A stretch of 64,000 bases of DNA from contig NC_087118.1 in NCBI RefSeq assembly GCF_963855985.1, forward strand, positions 7,688,001 through 7,752,000, given 5' to 3'. The notes under the pieces are model-generated. The model was not told the DNA's origin. It worked only from the letters and a program-made list of their open reading frames with translations, and ran no database searches. The stretch comes from Ostrinia nubilalis (lineage: Eukaryota; Arthropoda; Insecta; Lepidoptera; Crambidae). A program made the position numbers and the translations under genes. Position 1 is the first letter of the stretch, and every line of letters starts with the position of its first letter. Of the stretch, positions 18,840 through 29,700 are shown piece by piece.

Positions 18840-20317
18840 CTAAGATTTAAAGTTTATTTTATTATTATAAAATATTGGCTCGCGGTCTTCAAACAATTTC
18901 TTCGTGGTCTTCATAAATTTTTGAAGATCCCGCCACTGCGATGTTTCGGTGTTAAGCTGAACCTTCAGCGTGTGCAGCGTCTTCTTGTAGCGATCCGCGG
19001 GCGGCGTCTTGAGCGCGTCCCTGGTGTTGTAAACACGCACCTCCACGTAATAAGCGCCCTCGAGCGGAACCGTTCGCCGCACGACACCGTTGGCCACCTT
19101 CGAGGTCAGGCTGCTGTCCAGCTGCTGACGACCGACTTTTAGTCGTTGAGAGTTTTCGATGGCGACACTTTCGTCTTCGTCGGATAGTAGCCCGAACAGA
19201 TCCGTAGAACTCTTCGTTGGAGCTCTGAAAATTAAAACATTAAAAGCATTATTTACGACTTAAAATAGTGTACATGTATTAAAATATCAATTGTTTGTAT
19301 TTTCCAAATCGGTATTTCTATCTAACCTAACTTATTAACTGCACTGCCTAGTTAGTTTATCTCTATTATGTGTCTAGTAAGTTGGCTGGTAGAAAATACC
19401 TATTAATTAGGTCCTCTGTTTAAATATAATTTATTAGGCAATAAAAAAGATCGAAAACAACATTTGTAGAAAAACATCAGATATGATATCTGCATAAAGC
19501 TTAACAAATTAATACTCACCGAGGTCTAGAAGCTACAGGTTTCTTTTTCAGCGCTGCTGGCTGCACAGTTTCACACTCAGAGTCTGATCTGTGAAATTAA
19601 TAAGAAATAAATTAATAAACTTGCGTTATGAGGTTGCATTTTTTGATCACACATTTTTGCCTTAGCAAAGTAATTGCATGTAAAGATGTAGACATAATAC
19701 TACAGAATATTTAATAATAAATACTCCTAAAAATTTTAGTAGTTACATTAAAATAATCATACTATGTTACAATAAAAATATCATACTATGTTAGTTACAT
19801 TAAAATGATCATACTATATTACTTACCTTGATGAAGTTGGCGCAGTCTTCCTCTTCTTCGTATGTTTACGAGGGTTAGCGATGATGGAGGTGGAACTCCC
19901 ACCGAATGTGGATTCAAACTCTGAGTCAGACCTGTAAAGATAATGACAATTCAAAGTCACATAATTTCCATCCTGTGCAATGAAAGTACACTCTGCAACG
20001 AATAGTAAACGAACAACAGTTTATAGTCAGCGTCAAAAATATGTATATACTTTGACAAACGCTGCAAAACATTAAAGTTAGTTTTAAATCTTCAGTGCTA
20101 ATGTATTAAACTTTAAAGTAACATGATTTACATGATGTTTGGCTAACTATTAACTAAACTAACGAATCTCTCCATCAAATCTAAACATATCACAGTTAAA
20201 AATAGTCAAAATAAAAAATATACTCACATATTGAACACTCACAATTTACTCAAGATGTGACGTCACTGGAGCTAGTTCCTCCTTCTGAAGCACTTCGAAA
20301 TACAGAATGAAGCTCAT
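18840..20317 (-). CDS. Four-exon 208-aa gene carried inside Polinton B, unknown function
   Basis: Exons on the minus strand: 20317-20250, 19931-19827, 19588-19520 and 19224-18840. Lengths 68, 105, 69 and 385 sum to 627, which is 209 codons with stop, and all three junctions are phase 2. Donors are gtaaat, gtaagt and gtgagt; acceptors are tttacag, ttcacag and ttttcag. Exons 2 and 3 both open with an SDSE acidic motif, followed by a basic NLS-like KKRK (exon 2) or LKKKP (exon 3). Exon 4 is GC-rich relative to its surroundings and encodes RRTVPLEGAYYVEVRVYN and a charged C-terminal helix region. I do not recognise the protein; it looks nuclear. Introns and base composition point to capture of host DNA, though a later insertion into B is possible. 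Confidence 0.75.
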
Positions 20318-20394
20318 ACTGCGAGCCCCCAAATTTAAAGGGAAAATATTGATAATTCAGCAATAAGGTTAGGCCCATCGCAAACGTTACGTAC

Positions 20395-20520
20395 CGAGAA
20401 AACAATGCTCCTATGGAGTAGTGGCGTACCGGTAGTTCGGTACGCTATAACAGAGGTTGCATGTTCGATTCCCGCTCAATACAAAATATTTGTGTCATGA
20501 ACATATATTTTTATGTAACA
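20395..20520 (+). mobile_element. tRNA-derived SINE-like copy
   Basis: Contains a tRNA-like head: gtggcgtaccggtag, then a B-box-like tgttcgattccc (about 20461-20472), followed by cgctcaatac and a tail with aaatatttgtgtcatgaaca, a pattern I associate with lepidopteran SINEs. It lies just upstream of the spliced gene. The A-box is imperfect, so it is not a working tRNA. Confidence 0.5.
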
Positions 20521-20857
20521 TAATATTCGAAATTTATTGAAAAAATATTATCACTTTCTGCAGTCGATTTATACAGCTTGCGCATTGCGTTCACGCCGGG
20601 CCTAATGCTTATGCACACTCAGGTATTTACGAAAACTGGGGCGATGACGCGAATTCCTGTATGAAAATATACTACGGTGAAGACAAATTAAATATAATTA
20701 CAAAATCACGATTTGATTTAAACTAAAACATAGTAAATATTGCATGATTTTGTGGGTATATTTAACATTTCAAAATATTTGACGTTGTTAGTTTTAAATT
20801 AAACTTGAAATGATAACATGATAATTATCTTGATTTACTTAATATAAAATATAAGAC

Positions 20858-20985
20858 TAAGGTTGATTTGCACCAATTTACCTATGACCTTAACTATGAC
20901 AATGACCAGTTTGTCCACACCAGGAGTTTGAGACAGATTTTTGACGATTTTTAAAGTTTAAATAAAATGGTGCAACTCAGCCTGA
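20858..20985. mobile_element. Short MITE with gttgcacca-type ends
   Basis: Ends are AAGGTTGATTTGCACCA and TGGTGCAACTCAGCCT, inverted and imperfect, 128 bp in total. A second copy of the same family is at 62129-62246. Non-coding. Confidence 0.6.
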
Positions 20986-21960
20986 TTGCAATTATTACGC
21001 TTCCGAAAGTTAGTTTTACAATGTTTTGGTTTGTTCTCATAATTCATTCGATTGATCATAATAATGAAGTACATAGTTAATAAACTTTACCTACGTAATT
21101 ATTGGTAAATCAATATAATATGTTTTAGTACTGTAGTAGTAATGTTCTGAAGGTTGGTTGGAAGAGATCGCTTTTTAACGATACGACACCGTAACAACTT
21201 TTTTGGTGTGCAATAAAGAGTATATAAATTATCTATCTACATCTTAGGTTTGACTTCTTTGCCTTATAACTTTTGTTTGATAGTTGTTGGTATGTGGGAA
21301 TAAAAACAGGTTTTTATCCCTCACTACAATAATTACCTAATTAATAAAGAGACAAAGCCATGGTATAATTGTTTACTCGTTAAAATATCATCAACTTAGC
21401 AACCGGATGTCGGACCATTTCAATAGATTTATAGTTGAATAATGCAATTTAACAATTTACATAATTCTTACATCACAGTGCAAGCTATAAAATCATATAA
21501 AGAAATGGATTTGTAATCATTTTTATAGCACGTCAGTATGGTTTGTATTTATAGCAATCAAAGAGCTCAAGCATTATGAGAATGTGACGTCAATACAACA
21601 GCATTGCAACATTGCGCTTTATGTTACAGTTTGACACAGCAAAAATGGTATGTTAGTCGACGTTCTGATAATAGTGTAAGAGCCAAGGTTCATTGCAGGG
21701 ACGGCAAACCAAAGTAAATTTTAAAATGTGTCACATCATTTTTAATTTAACGTAACCAATACTTTATATTATATTACTAGCTTTTTTCTCTCATTTTATG
21801 TTTAAGATAAGTCATGTCGTCACTTATTTATTCTCAAAAAGATGGATTATGATGAAAGTATTGATAAAAATATGTGATGAATAATTGCATGATAAAAATA
21901 AATAAATTAGTATTTATATTTATTAAATAAACCCTAAGCTTTGAGATGAAAATGTATACT
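20986..21960. other. Non-coding AT-rich part of Polinton B
   Basis: About 1 kb with no gene, repeat or RNA that I can recognise, inside the long stretch before the right terminal repeat. Confidence 0.4.
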
Positions 21961-22280
21961 AGTCAACCTATGATGGATTAAATTAAAAGATTGCATACAG
22001 CTCCTTGACTATGACTTCATGTTACATGGAAGTTACGTTTGGTCCAAGTCATAAGAAATTAGGCAGATATGATTAATATTTTATTTAGTTGATATTCTTA
22101 ACTTATTTTTTAGAACTACCAGTCAACCTATGATGGACTATATTGAATGATTGCATACTATTCTTTGACTATGACTTCAAGTTAGACCAAAGTATGTTTG
22201 GTCCAAGTTAAAAGAATCATAGACAGATATACAAAGACAAACTTATTATTTTTTGGTTGATATTATTATTTTATTTTGTT
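21961..22280 (+). repeat. Tandem duplication, 160-bp unit
   Basis: Two diverged direct copies starting with agtcaacctatgatgga at 21961 and 22121, each with ttgactatgacttca and tttggtccaagt later. Function unknown; it lies in the right subterminal part of Polinton B. Confidence 0.75.
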
Positions 22281-22589
22281 GAATTAATAAGTTAATGAGT
22301 TCCTTTTTGGAAAATCTTATCAATTTATAAGATAAATCATAAATATGCTATAACTATTAATGTATGGCTGAGAATTAATTAATAACCTGCATTCGTACGT
22401 ACTATTAACATATTTAAATTTACAAATACTTAAAGTATTGTCTTAATACTCATTTGTTTACGATGCTCGCTAATTTTAATTATCAAAATCGCTACAGTTT
22501 ATGCACTTGGACCGCAACAGTGCTGAAATTGCATATTCCGCCTTCAATAGTCAGTTGTGTCAATTTGTGTGAAAGTGTTAGTAGTGTAT

Positions 22590-23170
22590 AGTGGGAGCCT
22601 AATTAATTCATAAGGAATATCTTTTAGGTTTTGTATTCTTGGATGTAACCTAACAGTAAGCTGCCATTGGTATAACATTTTACCTATGTTGGATGGAGAG
22701 ACATGAGCCAAGCTGGTACAGAATATACATACATACTGTAATTCTGTGTGTTCTCTCGAGGCAATCGGCTCATCCACATGGTTGAACGGTTTACCCATGG
22801 TGCTACCGCTGTATAAGGGCATGCGTCATATTGGCCCATGAATACGAATCTTATAGAACTTATGAATTATTATTGACTCTCACTCAAGATATTATAGTGT
22901 GTAACTCAATCGGTTTATAATTCTCATATTTGAGGTTCTCGTATACATGGATGTAACCTAACAGTAAGCTGCTATTGGTATAACATTTTTACTCGTGTTG
23001 GATGGAGAGTCATGAGCCAAGCTGGTACAGAAAATTACATAAAAGTAAATTCTGTGTGTTCTCTCGAGGCAAGCTGCTCATCCGCATGGTTTTAAGGTTT
23101 ACCTATGGTGCTACCGCTGTATAAGGGCATACGTCAAACTGACCCATGTATACAGATTTCTAAAAAGGAA
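22590..23170 (+). repeat. Tandem duplication, 308-bp period
   Basis: Two direct copies, recognised by ggatgtaacctaacagtaag at 22641 and 22949, sharing ctcgaggcaa, ggtgctaccgctgtataagg and other blocks at about 85-90% by eye. They lie just inside the right terminal repeat of Polinton B and could be subterminal replication or packaging sequences. Confidence 0.78.
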
Positions 23171-23294
23171 TTGTAAATTCCAATTGGGTTTGTTTTGTCA
23201 TGTGATCGAAAGTGCGTGGACTCAAGGAAAAAGGTGATGTTGTGCTAGTAGCCGTGTGAAGGTAAGTCAAGTCTTTATGGAATATTCTATTCTG

Positions 23295-23409
23295 CATTAC
23301 TACAGGCATGGTTTACTTACGATCGTGTTATTGGGCGATCTATCGCACAGAGTGAGGTCGCAACTGCGACCGACCGAATGTGAGATAGAACGCCCAATAA
23401 CATACTACT
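23295..23409 (-). repeat. Right terminal inverted repeat of Polinton B
   Basis: Reverse complement of 6532-6646 with about two differences, including the same internal palindrome. It ends CATACTACT-3' directly before TATTTA (23410-23415). Confidence 0.95.
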
Positions 23410-23425
23410 TATTTAAAATATTCAT
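23410..23425 (-). pseudogene. Start codons of Polinton A major capsid gene, cut off by Polinton B
   Basis: Contains the target duplication TATTTA and the ATG (23425-23423) of A's major capsid gene, overlapping the stop of the 48-aa gene. The remainder of the gene is 17 kb away at 5333-6531. Confidence 0.88.
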
Positions 23426-23568
23426 TTTATCAAACCAATTAACTTCAGAAATTCTTTATTAGTCTTGGTTAGCTTCTTCTTTAGCTGAAGCGGTCTGTCT
23501 TTGTGAAATGATCTTTTAGAACTGACTGAAGTACTCAATGTAGAAGAGTTTTTATTGAAATTAATCAT
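23422..23568 (-). CDS. 48-aa basic protein (copy A)
   Basis: Same length and layout as 11688-11834: the ATG overlaps the minor capsid stop and the stop overlaps the (severed) major capsid ATG. Several substitutions but no stop or indel, and the lysine-rich second half is unchanged, which supports it being a real gene. Confidence 0.68.
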   Translation of the reverse strand: MINFNKNSSTLSTSVSSKRSFHKDRPLQLKKKLTKTNKEFLKLIGLIK

Positions 23569-24237
23569 TTTTTTCTGAAATGTAAATACAGCTGTACTTC
23601 TTCACCACGTAAGTTGATTTCTTTGTTTTCAGCGTCCAACAGCCTGATATTGATAGCACTTATAGAACTTTGGTTGACAGGAAAATAAATTAAATTTTTA
23701 GGTATTTCAATTATTCGATAACCAGGTGGTACATTAGGCACGAATTCATAAATTATATGACTTGCTTTCCCATTCACAAATGAACCACTAACTACATCGC
23801 ATTCGATCCTCACAATGGTTGTTGATAGAATGCTCACAGGATACTTTGATTCAGTACTTATATTTGAATTTACTGTTTCCATTCCAAAACCTAAAATTTT
23901 ACCAATTGAACCACTTTTATCGAAATGAACGTCTTTAGAACAATAAATTATTTGTTTTCAATGTGTTATTATTGCAAGTGAGTTTTAATTTAGTGTTCTT
24001 AATGTTGTTTTTTAAATAATCACAAATATCCTGAAGCTCGTAAGACCCTTCAGGAATTTCAATGATCTCATTTTCACCATAGTAAAACTTGTTGTTTCTT
24101 TCATCAATGTTAGGAATTGAATTGAAGGTTGAAAAATATAAAAGACCGCATTCATAGTTCTCTCGAAGCTCCAAAGTCGGTGAATAGTTTGTTGTTAAGG
24201 AGGCTCCTGTCCCGGTTATAGACACAGTGAAAGACAT
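23565..24237 (-). pseudogene. Polinton A minor capsid protein with frameshift
   Basis: Homologue of the gene at 11020-11691. A one-base insertion in an AT run near 23945 shifts the frame after about 100 codons. The C-terminal half remains readable in the other frame to the same FRKK end. Confidence 0.88.
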
Positions 24238-24274
24238 TATTATACTGACACTTTTATTAAACAATATTATTTAT

Positions 24275-24649
24275 TTATATAAAATGTTTGTTCCAATAAT
24301 TCCTTAAAAATTTCAAACACAAATGACCACAGTTCATCGTTCCAAAGGCCTGATGTCGTACATAATTATAGTTTATAGGTAAGTTACGAAAATATTTGAC
24401 TAATTCTAATGGTGGTTTTAAATTACCAAAACTGTCATAATATTCAACGTAATCATATTGCTTTACAAAGGCTACCCAATGTGTACCAGGATTTTTGTTT
24501 CTATCCAAATTCATGATTGCACATTCTATCTTCTTAGGCTTCGCAGGTAATGTATCTCTCATGAATACACCACGAAAGAATGGAATATCACTAGCATGTT
24601 CTAATATATCCAGGTTAGTGAGCGCACGTCTAGGTAGCCGCTTAATTAG
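24275..24649 (-). CDS. Polinton A adenain-like protease (open, frameshift-dependent)
   Basis: Same arrangement as in B: it enters from the phospholipase gene at the heptamer 24655-24649 in the -1 frame. Catalytic His (GTHWVAF), Asp (YYDSFG) and Cys (NCGHLCL) are kept. The first ATG is again within FMRDTLP (24562). The C-terminus is a few codons shorter than in B. It is still open although neighbouring genes are broken. Confidence 0.8.
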   Translation of the reverse strand, partial: LIKRLPRRALTNLDILEHASDIPFFRGVFMRDTLPAKPKKIECAIMNLDRNKNPGTHWVAFVKQYDYVEYYDSFGNLKPPLELVKYFRNLPINYNYVRHQAFGTMNCGHLCLKFLRNYWNKHFI

Positions 24650-25374
24650 TTTTTTGTCGGATTGAGATATAAACCAGCTCCTTTTTTATGAGGTTTTATA
24701 TACAGTCCTTTTCCAAGGGCTACCGCTTCCATCATTCTGTTGTGCCTTTCTGATTCCATTAGACTCTTTTGTGCGGCTTTAGAATCATTAACAGCTTTTG
24801 CTATACCAGCTGCACCTCCCGCAAGGGAACCTAAAGCCGATAACCCCGCAAATATAGGAATAAGTGGTAAAAGTCCTCCACATTTTGGAAGAGGAATACA
24901 TCGAGGTAATCGTATTCCTTTTTTGTTGCTGAAAAGTTTTTTTGCAGCTGCAGCTGCGTATTTTATAGCAGAGTGATTATCTTTAGTTTTAAGTTTTTTT
25001 AATTCTAATTTTATTTTCTTTATCCCTTTCTTAAATGATGTTGTGCCTCGACCGGCTCTGATTTTGGCTTTCATCGCATTTTTAACTATCCATGAAGCAA
25101 TGTTTTCTCCTTTTCCAACATCTTTTGATTTTAGCCTTTTCTTAGCCATATTTAACAATTCTAAGTCAGCCTTTTGTCGAGTACCAGAGTCTTTATTCAA
25201 GTAAGCAATATCGTGCTGCATACAAGCCTCGTCCAATTTGTTAATCCCACGATCGCCTTGAAGTAATCGTTTATGAAGTTTAGTTCCAGGACCACAATAT
25301 TGATACCCAGGTAAATGTAACTCAAACGGTAAATGATCTATCAAGGTATTAATTATACCACTGCCTTCCGTCAT
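24646..25374 (-). CDS. Polinton A phospholipase A2-like protein
   Basis: 242 aa, collinear with the gene at 9889-10617, with calcium loop YQYCGPGT and catalytic DEACMQHD. The lysine-rich linker, hydrophobic stretch and GKGLYIKPHKKGAGLYL end are kept, as is the A AAA AAC site before the stop. No disabling change is seen. Confidence 0.85.
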   Translation of the reverse strand: MTEGSGIINTLIDHLPFELHLPGYQYCGPGTKLHKRLLQGDRGINKLDEACMQHDIAYLNKDSGTRQKADLELLNMAKKRLKSKDVGKGENIASWIVKNAMKAKIRAGRGTTSFKKGIKKIKLELKKLKTKDNHSAIKYAAAAAKKLFSNKKGIRLPRCIPLPKCGGLLPLIPIFAGLSALGSLAGGAAGIAKAVNDSKAAQKSLMESERHNRMMEAVALGKGLYIKPHKKGAGLYLNPTKN

Positions 25375-25424
25375 CGATAATCATAAAGTGAGTTTAAGGA
25401 GAAATAAGTATGATATTTATATAC

Positions 25425-26360
25425 CTACACCACAATTTCACTTTTGTCAACCCAACTGTTTTCCTTAGCACTTAAACCCAGCCATTTTACAAAAAGTTTG
25501 TTGCCGTTCCTTTTTATAACTTTTTCGATAAGATAAAGGTCTGTCAATTTAGTTTTTTGTAATTCATATCCATAAAAAGAACCAAGAATAATTTGATTGT
25601 GTTTGTCTTCAATTTGATACGTTTGAGGTACTATTTGATTGACTTTTACGATACGGAAAATTTCTGTAGACCAATTGGGCGTATAACCTTTATAAAAATC
25701 TCCTTTGAATTTACTTATACGAACAAAGTTGCCGACTTGAAAATTTGATCGTTGACGCATTTGTGGCTTGTGGCTTTTAATAATATTAGATCTAACAACA
25801 ATCTCATTAGAATGGTTGACATCTATTGGTTTGAATTTTGTAACGTGATGCAAAGTGTGGTTATATTGCTTTACAACGGTATCTAAATTATTTTTAAACC
25901 ATTGATATCGACCGCATAAACTAAATACTTTGTAGAGATGAGATTTTAATGTTCTTATTACTCGTTCCACAATGGCTGCCTTTTTAATCGAGAACGTAGA
26001 ATAATGATTTATGTTATATCTTTTAGTTAACTGTTTGAAAGAATCGTTATAAAACTCAGTACCCGAATCTGTTTGCAAATTTTTAGGTTTTCGATTTGAT
26101 TCGATAAATCATTACATAGTAAATGCATTAGTAACATTTTGTTTGGACTTCGACTTCAATGGTTTAACCCATACATATTTTGACAAAGCATCAATTACAA
26201 CTAAAACATATTTATATCCTTTATTAAATGTCGAGTACTTCTGAAAATCTATGAGGTCAGCTTGCCATAAGTCATCAATTCCTCTAATAATCGTATGTCG
26301 ACGGATGAAATTTCTTCTTGCTGGTTTGTGAAGCTCATTCACCAGATCTTGTTTACTCAT
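25425..26360 (-). pseudogene. Polinton A integrase, broken near residue 80
   Basis: Homologue of 8907-9839. A small indel near 26105-26120 puts a stop after VTNA and shifts the frame; the remainder (DSGTEF, AIVERVIRT, chromodomain) is open in the other frame. Catalytic residues are still readable. Confidence 0.9.
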
Positions 26361-26700
26361 TCTTGATAGATTTTGCAGCAATCATCTGATCAATTTCTTT
26401 TTTTGTGTAATAATGTGCAGTTAATTTATTAGTAGTTATTTTTTCCAAATTATTAAGATACTTTTTTATATTACTATGAATGGTTTTCAATTCATTTTTT
26501 ACATCTTGGACATATTTATCCACATACTCTTTATTAACAGCCTCGTCATCTTTTTCTGGAGTTAGTAGTCCTTTTAGTCTCGATGATTTTAAGTCAAAGT
26601 CACCTGCATCTGACTTTACTATTGTGTCAGTAAGAATATTCGCAAATTCAGACAGTCGTAAACGCTTATGAACGTGGTGACCAAATTTATCTATATTCAT
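26353..26700 (-). CDS. Polinton A fibre-like protein
   Basis: 115 aa, homologous to 8564-8914, with SSRLKGLLTPEKDDEAVNKE followed by YVDK and the coiled-coil segment. Open, overlapping the integrase start as in B. Confidence 0.7.
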   Translation of the reverse strand: MNIDKFGHHVHKRLRLSEFANILTDTIVKSDAGDFDLKSSRLKGLLTPEKDDEAVNKEYVDKYVQDVKNELKTIHSNIKKYLNNLEKITTNKLTAHYYTKKEIDQMIAAKSIKNE

Positions 26701-26769
26701 TGCCGTCTGCTCGGCTTCTGTAGTGTAATGGTACTGTCAATCCCTCCCGTTGGAAGCTTTATATATTTA
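26697..26769 (-). pseudogene. Last codons of Polinton A 347-aa-type gene
   Basis: About 70 bp homologous to the end of 7524-8567 (ITLQKPSRRQ), ending in the ATGA overlap with the fibre-like gene. The reading frame looks altered (small indel near TTALQ-type codons) and homology ends where the tandem array starts. Confidence 0.75.
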
Positions 26770-26770
26770 A

Positions 26771-29700
26771 CTAGCTTTGGTCGCCCGCTACGCGGGCTAC
26801 AAAAGCTAGATCTGCGATGCTGGCCGCTCCGGGCTTCGCCCTACGCGGCGCTCGGCCTGCGGCCTCGCATTCGGAGCTCGGCCTTCGGCCTCGCAAAAAT
26901 TACAGGGGGCGTTTATTGTCTGTCGCGGTGCACTTGTGCTTTTTTGACGCAACACAAGTTTAACTGTGGTAACTCTCGGGATTTGAACCATCGCTCGGCC
27001 TTCGGCCTCGCCTTTCTGTCTGTCACTGGGCTCTAGTCCTTTTTTGACGCATTAAAAATAAATCTATGGCGACTCACAGGCTTTAAACTATCGCTCGGCC
27101 TTCGGCCTCGCCTTTTTCTACGTTAGCCAAGCCCCCCTGCATACAATTTGTATGGAGAATTTAGTTCCTTTAGGAAAACGGGTGAACGCTTGGCGGCCAT
27201 CTTGGATTTCCAAAATTTTGCATTTTTGCCTTAATCTGGACCATTTTCCGCGCCGAACCCCATTTTTACTTTTTTCTAACTTAACCCAATCCCGTAAAAC
27301 AATTCCTTAAAACCACCCATGTCCCAAAATTTTGAGTTTCCGTAACTCCCAGTGTTGCCAGGTCATCGAGCTAAAAATGGTCAAATGTCATTAGTTTGAC
27401 CTATTTGCAGGAAGCGTCATCCAAATTTCTGACCGAAAGTCGTTATTTCCATTTTTTACATTTTTGGACCAAAACTCTCAAAGTATGGCAACACTGGAAA
27501 TTTTTGTTTTCCCAAACGATACTCCTTGACAAACTACGAAATCGCCCCATACAACTCGACTTTCCCAAATGTTGCCAACTGCCCGAAAAATGCATTTGAA
27601 AAATCAGAAATCTGAAACTTTTTACAAAATGGCCGCTCACTCGGTCGCCATCTTGATTTTCTGACATTTCGGATTTTTCCCATAGTCTGGGTCGTATAAC
27701 CGACCAAACCCCATTTTTAGATTTTTTCTGCCATATCTCCTTCTGTCCGTCCTTAACTTTAAAGACACCCATGTCGAAAAAAATACTTTTCCCCGTAGCT
27801 CCCAGTGTTGCCAGGTGATCGAGATGAAAATGGTCAAATGTCATTTGCACGACTCCTTTGCAGGAGGCGTCATCCAAATTTTTGACCGGAAGTCGTTATT
27901 TCTACTTTCGACATTTTTGGACCAAATCTCCCAAAGTGTGGCAACACTGGAGAAATTTCTTAACCCAAGCGAAACCTCTCGATAAGACACACAACCGCCT
28001 CATACAAGTCGACTTTCCACAATGTTGCCATGCACTCGAAAAATGAATTCCAAAATTTCGAAATTTTCAACTTTTCACAAAATGGCCGCCCATGCCGCCG
28101 CCATCTTGATTTTTTGACATTTCGGATTTTTCCCATAATCTGGGTCGTATATGCGACCAAACGTCATTTTTATTTTTTTTCTGCCATAATTCTTTCTGTC
28201 TGTCACTAACTTTAAAGACACCCATGTCGCAAAAAAAACTTTTCCCCATAACTTTCAGTGTTGCCAGACTTTTTTCATAAAAATGGTGAAATGTCATTCG
28301 GGTTCCCAAATGTCACCAGACTGCATTCCAAGTTTATGGAATTTTTGGAAATTTCCATTTTCTACTATCCGGGGCCGTGGTGGAAAATTTTCTTCCAAAA
28401 TGGTAGATTTTTCCGATTCATGGCAACACTCGAATAACAGACCAACAATCGCCCGGAACATTGTACCCCACTCCGGTGTCGCCATCTGCCGGAAAATAGC
28501 TACCAAAGTTTGGGAATTTTTTGATCGCAACAAAATGGCCGACGGCTCAGCCGCCATCTTGTTTTTTGATAATCTGTGAATAAGACTCTAAAGAAGACTA
28601 TACATGTCACAAATACCCAAAAGAAATTTTCAAAAACAATTGCGCATTTCGGAATGACACCTCTCCAAACACACCCCTGAAATCGCATTTTCAATCCAAG
28701 ATGGCGGCGCGGCCATTTTGTTTTTCCGTTTTTTTCTCACATTTTTGAACACACCTTGGCAACCCTAATAAACTCCCAAAAAGGAAAAAATTCAGGATGA
28801 AAAACAAAAAAGTTGGAGTTTCAAAAAAAGCCGCCATTTTGTTTTTTGGTTCAAAAAATGTAGTAAAGCTGTCAGTCAAAAAATCTAGTTAAAAACAAAC
28901 ACTAACAATTTTACCCCTCTCCCCTCTAAATACCCCAAAAATACCCCTGATCAGTCAGTGAGTGAGTGAGTGGTAATCGAGCTTTATATAATATAGATAG
29001 ATAGATAGATAGACTAGCTTTGGTCGCCCGCTACGCGGGCTACAAAAGCTAGATCTGCGATGCTGGCCGCTCCGGGCTTCGCCCTACGCGGCGCTCGGCC
29101 TGCGGCCTCGCATTCGGAGCTCGGCCTTCGGCCTCGCAAAAATTACAGGGGGCGTTTATTGTCTGTCGCGGTGCTCTTGTGCTTTTTTGTCGCAACACAA
29201 GTTTAACTATGGTAACTCTCAGGATTTGAACCATCGCTCGGCCTTCGGCCTCGCCTTTCAGTCTGTCACTGGGCTCTAGTCCTTTTTTGACGCATCAAAA
29301 ATTAATCTATGGCGACTTACAGGCTTTAAACTATCGCTCGGCCTACGGCCTCGCCTTTTTCTACGTTAGCTGAGCCCCCCTGCATACAATTTGTATGGAG
29401 AATTTAGTCCCTTTAGGAAAACGGGTGAACGCTTGGCGGCCATCTTGGTATTCCAAAATTTTGCATTTTTGCCATAATCTGGACCATTTTCCGCACCAAA
29501 CCCCATTTTTACTTTTTTTCTAACTTCACCCAATTCCGTAAAACAATTCCTTAAAACCACCCATGTCCCAAAATTTTGAGTTTCCGTAACTCCCAGTGTT
29601 GCCAGGTCATCGAGCTAAAAATGGTCAAATGTCATTAGTTTGACCTATTTGCAGGAGGCGTCATCCAAATTTTTGACCGAAAGTCGTTATTTCCATTTTT

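Larger units (their letters stand above)
6532..23409. mobile_element. Polinton B: apparently intact Polinton/Maverick (adintovirus-like), 16,878 bp
   Basis: Complete element with 115-bp terminal inverted repeats (6532-6646 and 23295-23409), 5'-AG termini and a TATTTA duplication. It carries the full Polinton core: protein-primed PolB, retrovirus-type integrase, A32-type ATPase, adenain-like protease, and major and minor capsid proteins. It also has phospholipase A2-like, fibre-like and DnaQ-like proteins, and a spliced extra gene. All core frames are open. The terminal repeats differ at about two positions, which suggests a recent insertion. The virion-forming gene set means it could be an endogenous virus as much as a transposon; only expression or particle data could tell. 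The stretch 20318-23294 is non-coding and repeat-rich. Confidence 0.95.
1..26769. mobile_element. Polinton A: degenerate Polinton/Maverick, cut in two by Polinton B
   Basis: A set of Polinton genes is laid out as PolB and a small gene on plus, then exonuclease-like and major capsid on minus (1-6531). It resumes at 23410 with the capsid start, 48-aa protein, minor capsid, protease, phospholipase, integrase, fibre-like and truncated 347-aa-type genes, all on minus. Removing 6532-23409 brings the two halves together in the same gene order as element B. The PolB-side end lies left of the window. The other end, including the ATPase and terminal repeat, is missing: homology to B stops near 26768, where the tandem array begins. 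Several genes are broken, so A looks inactive. A and B encode closely similar proteins and belong to one family. Confidence 0.9.

Noticed and set aside
20450..20480. tRNA gene
   Set aside because: Only a B-box-like stretch is convincing; no full cloverleaf and the tail is SINE-like.
1..26769. Three independent Polinton fragments
   Set aside because: The 6-bp duplication and collinearity show that 1-6531 and 23410-26769 are halves of one element interrupted by another.
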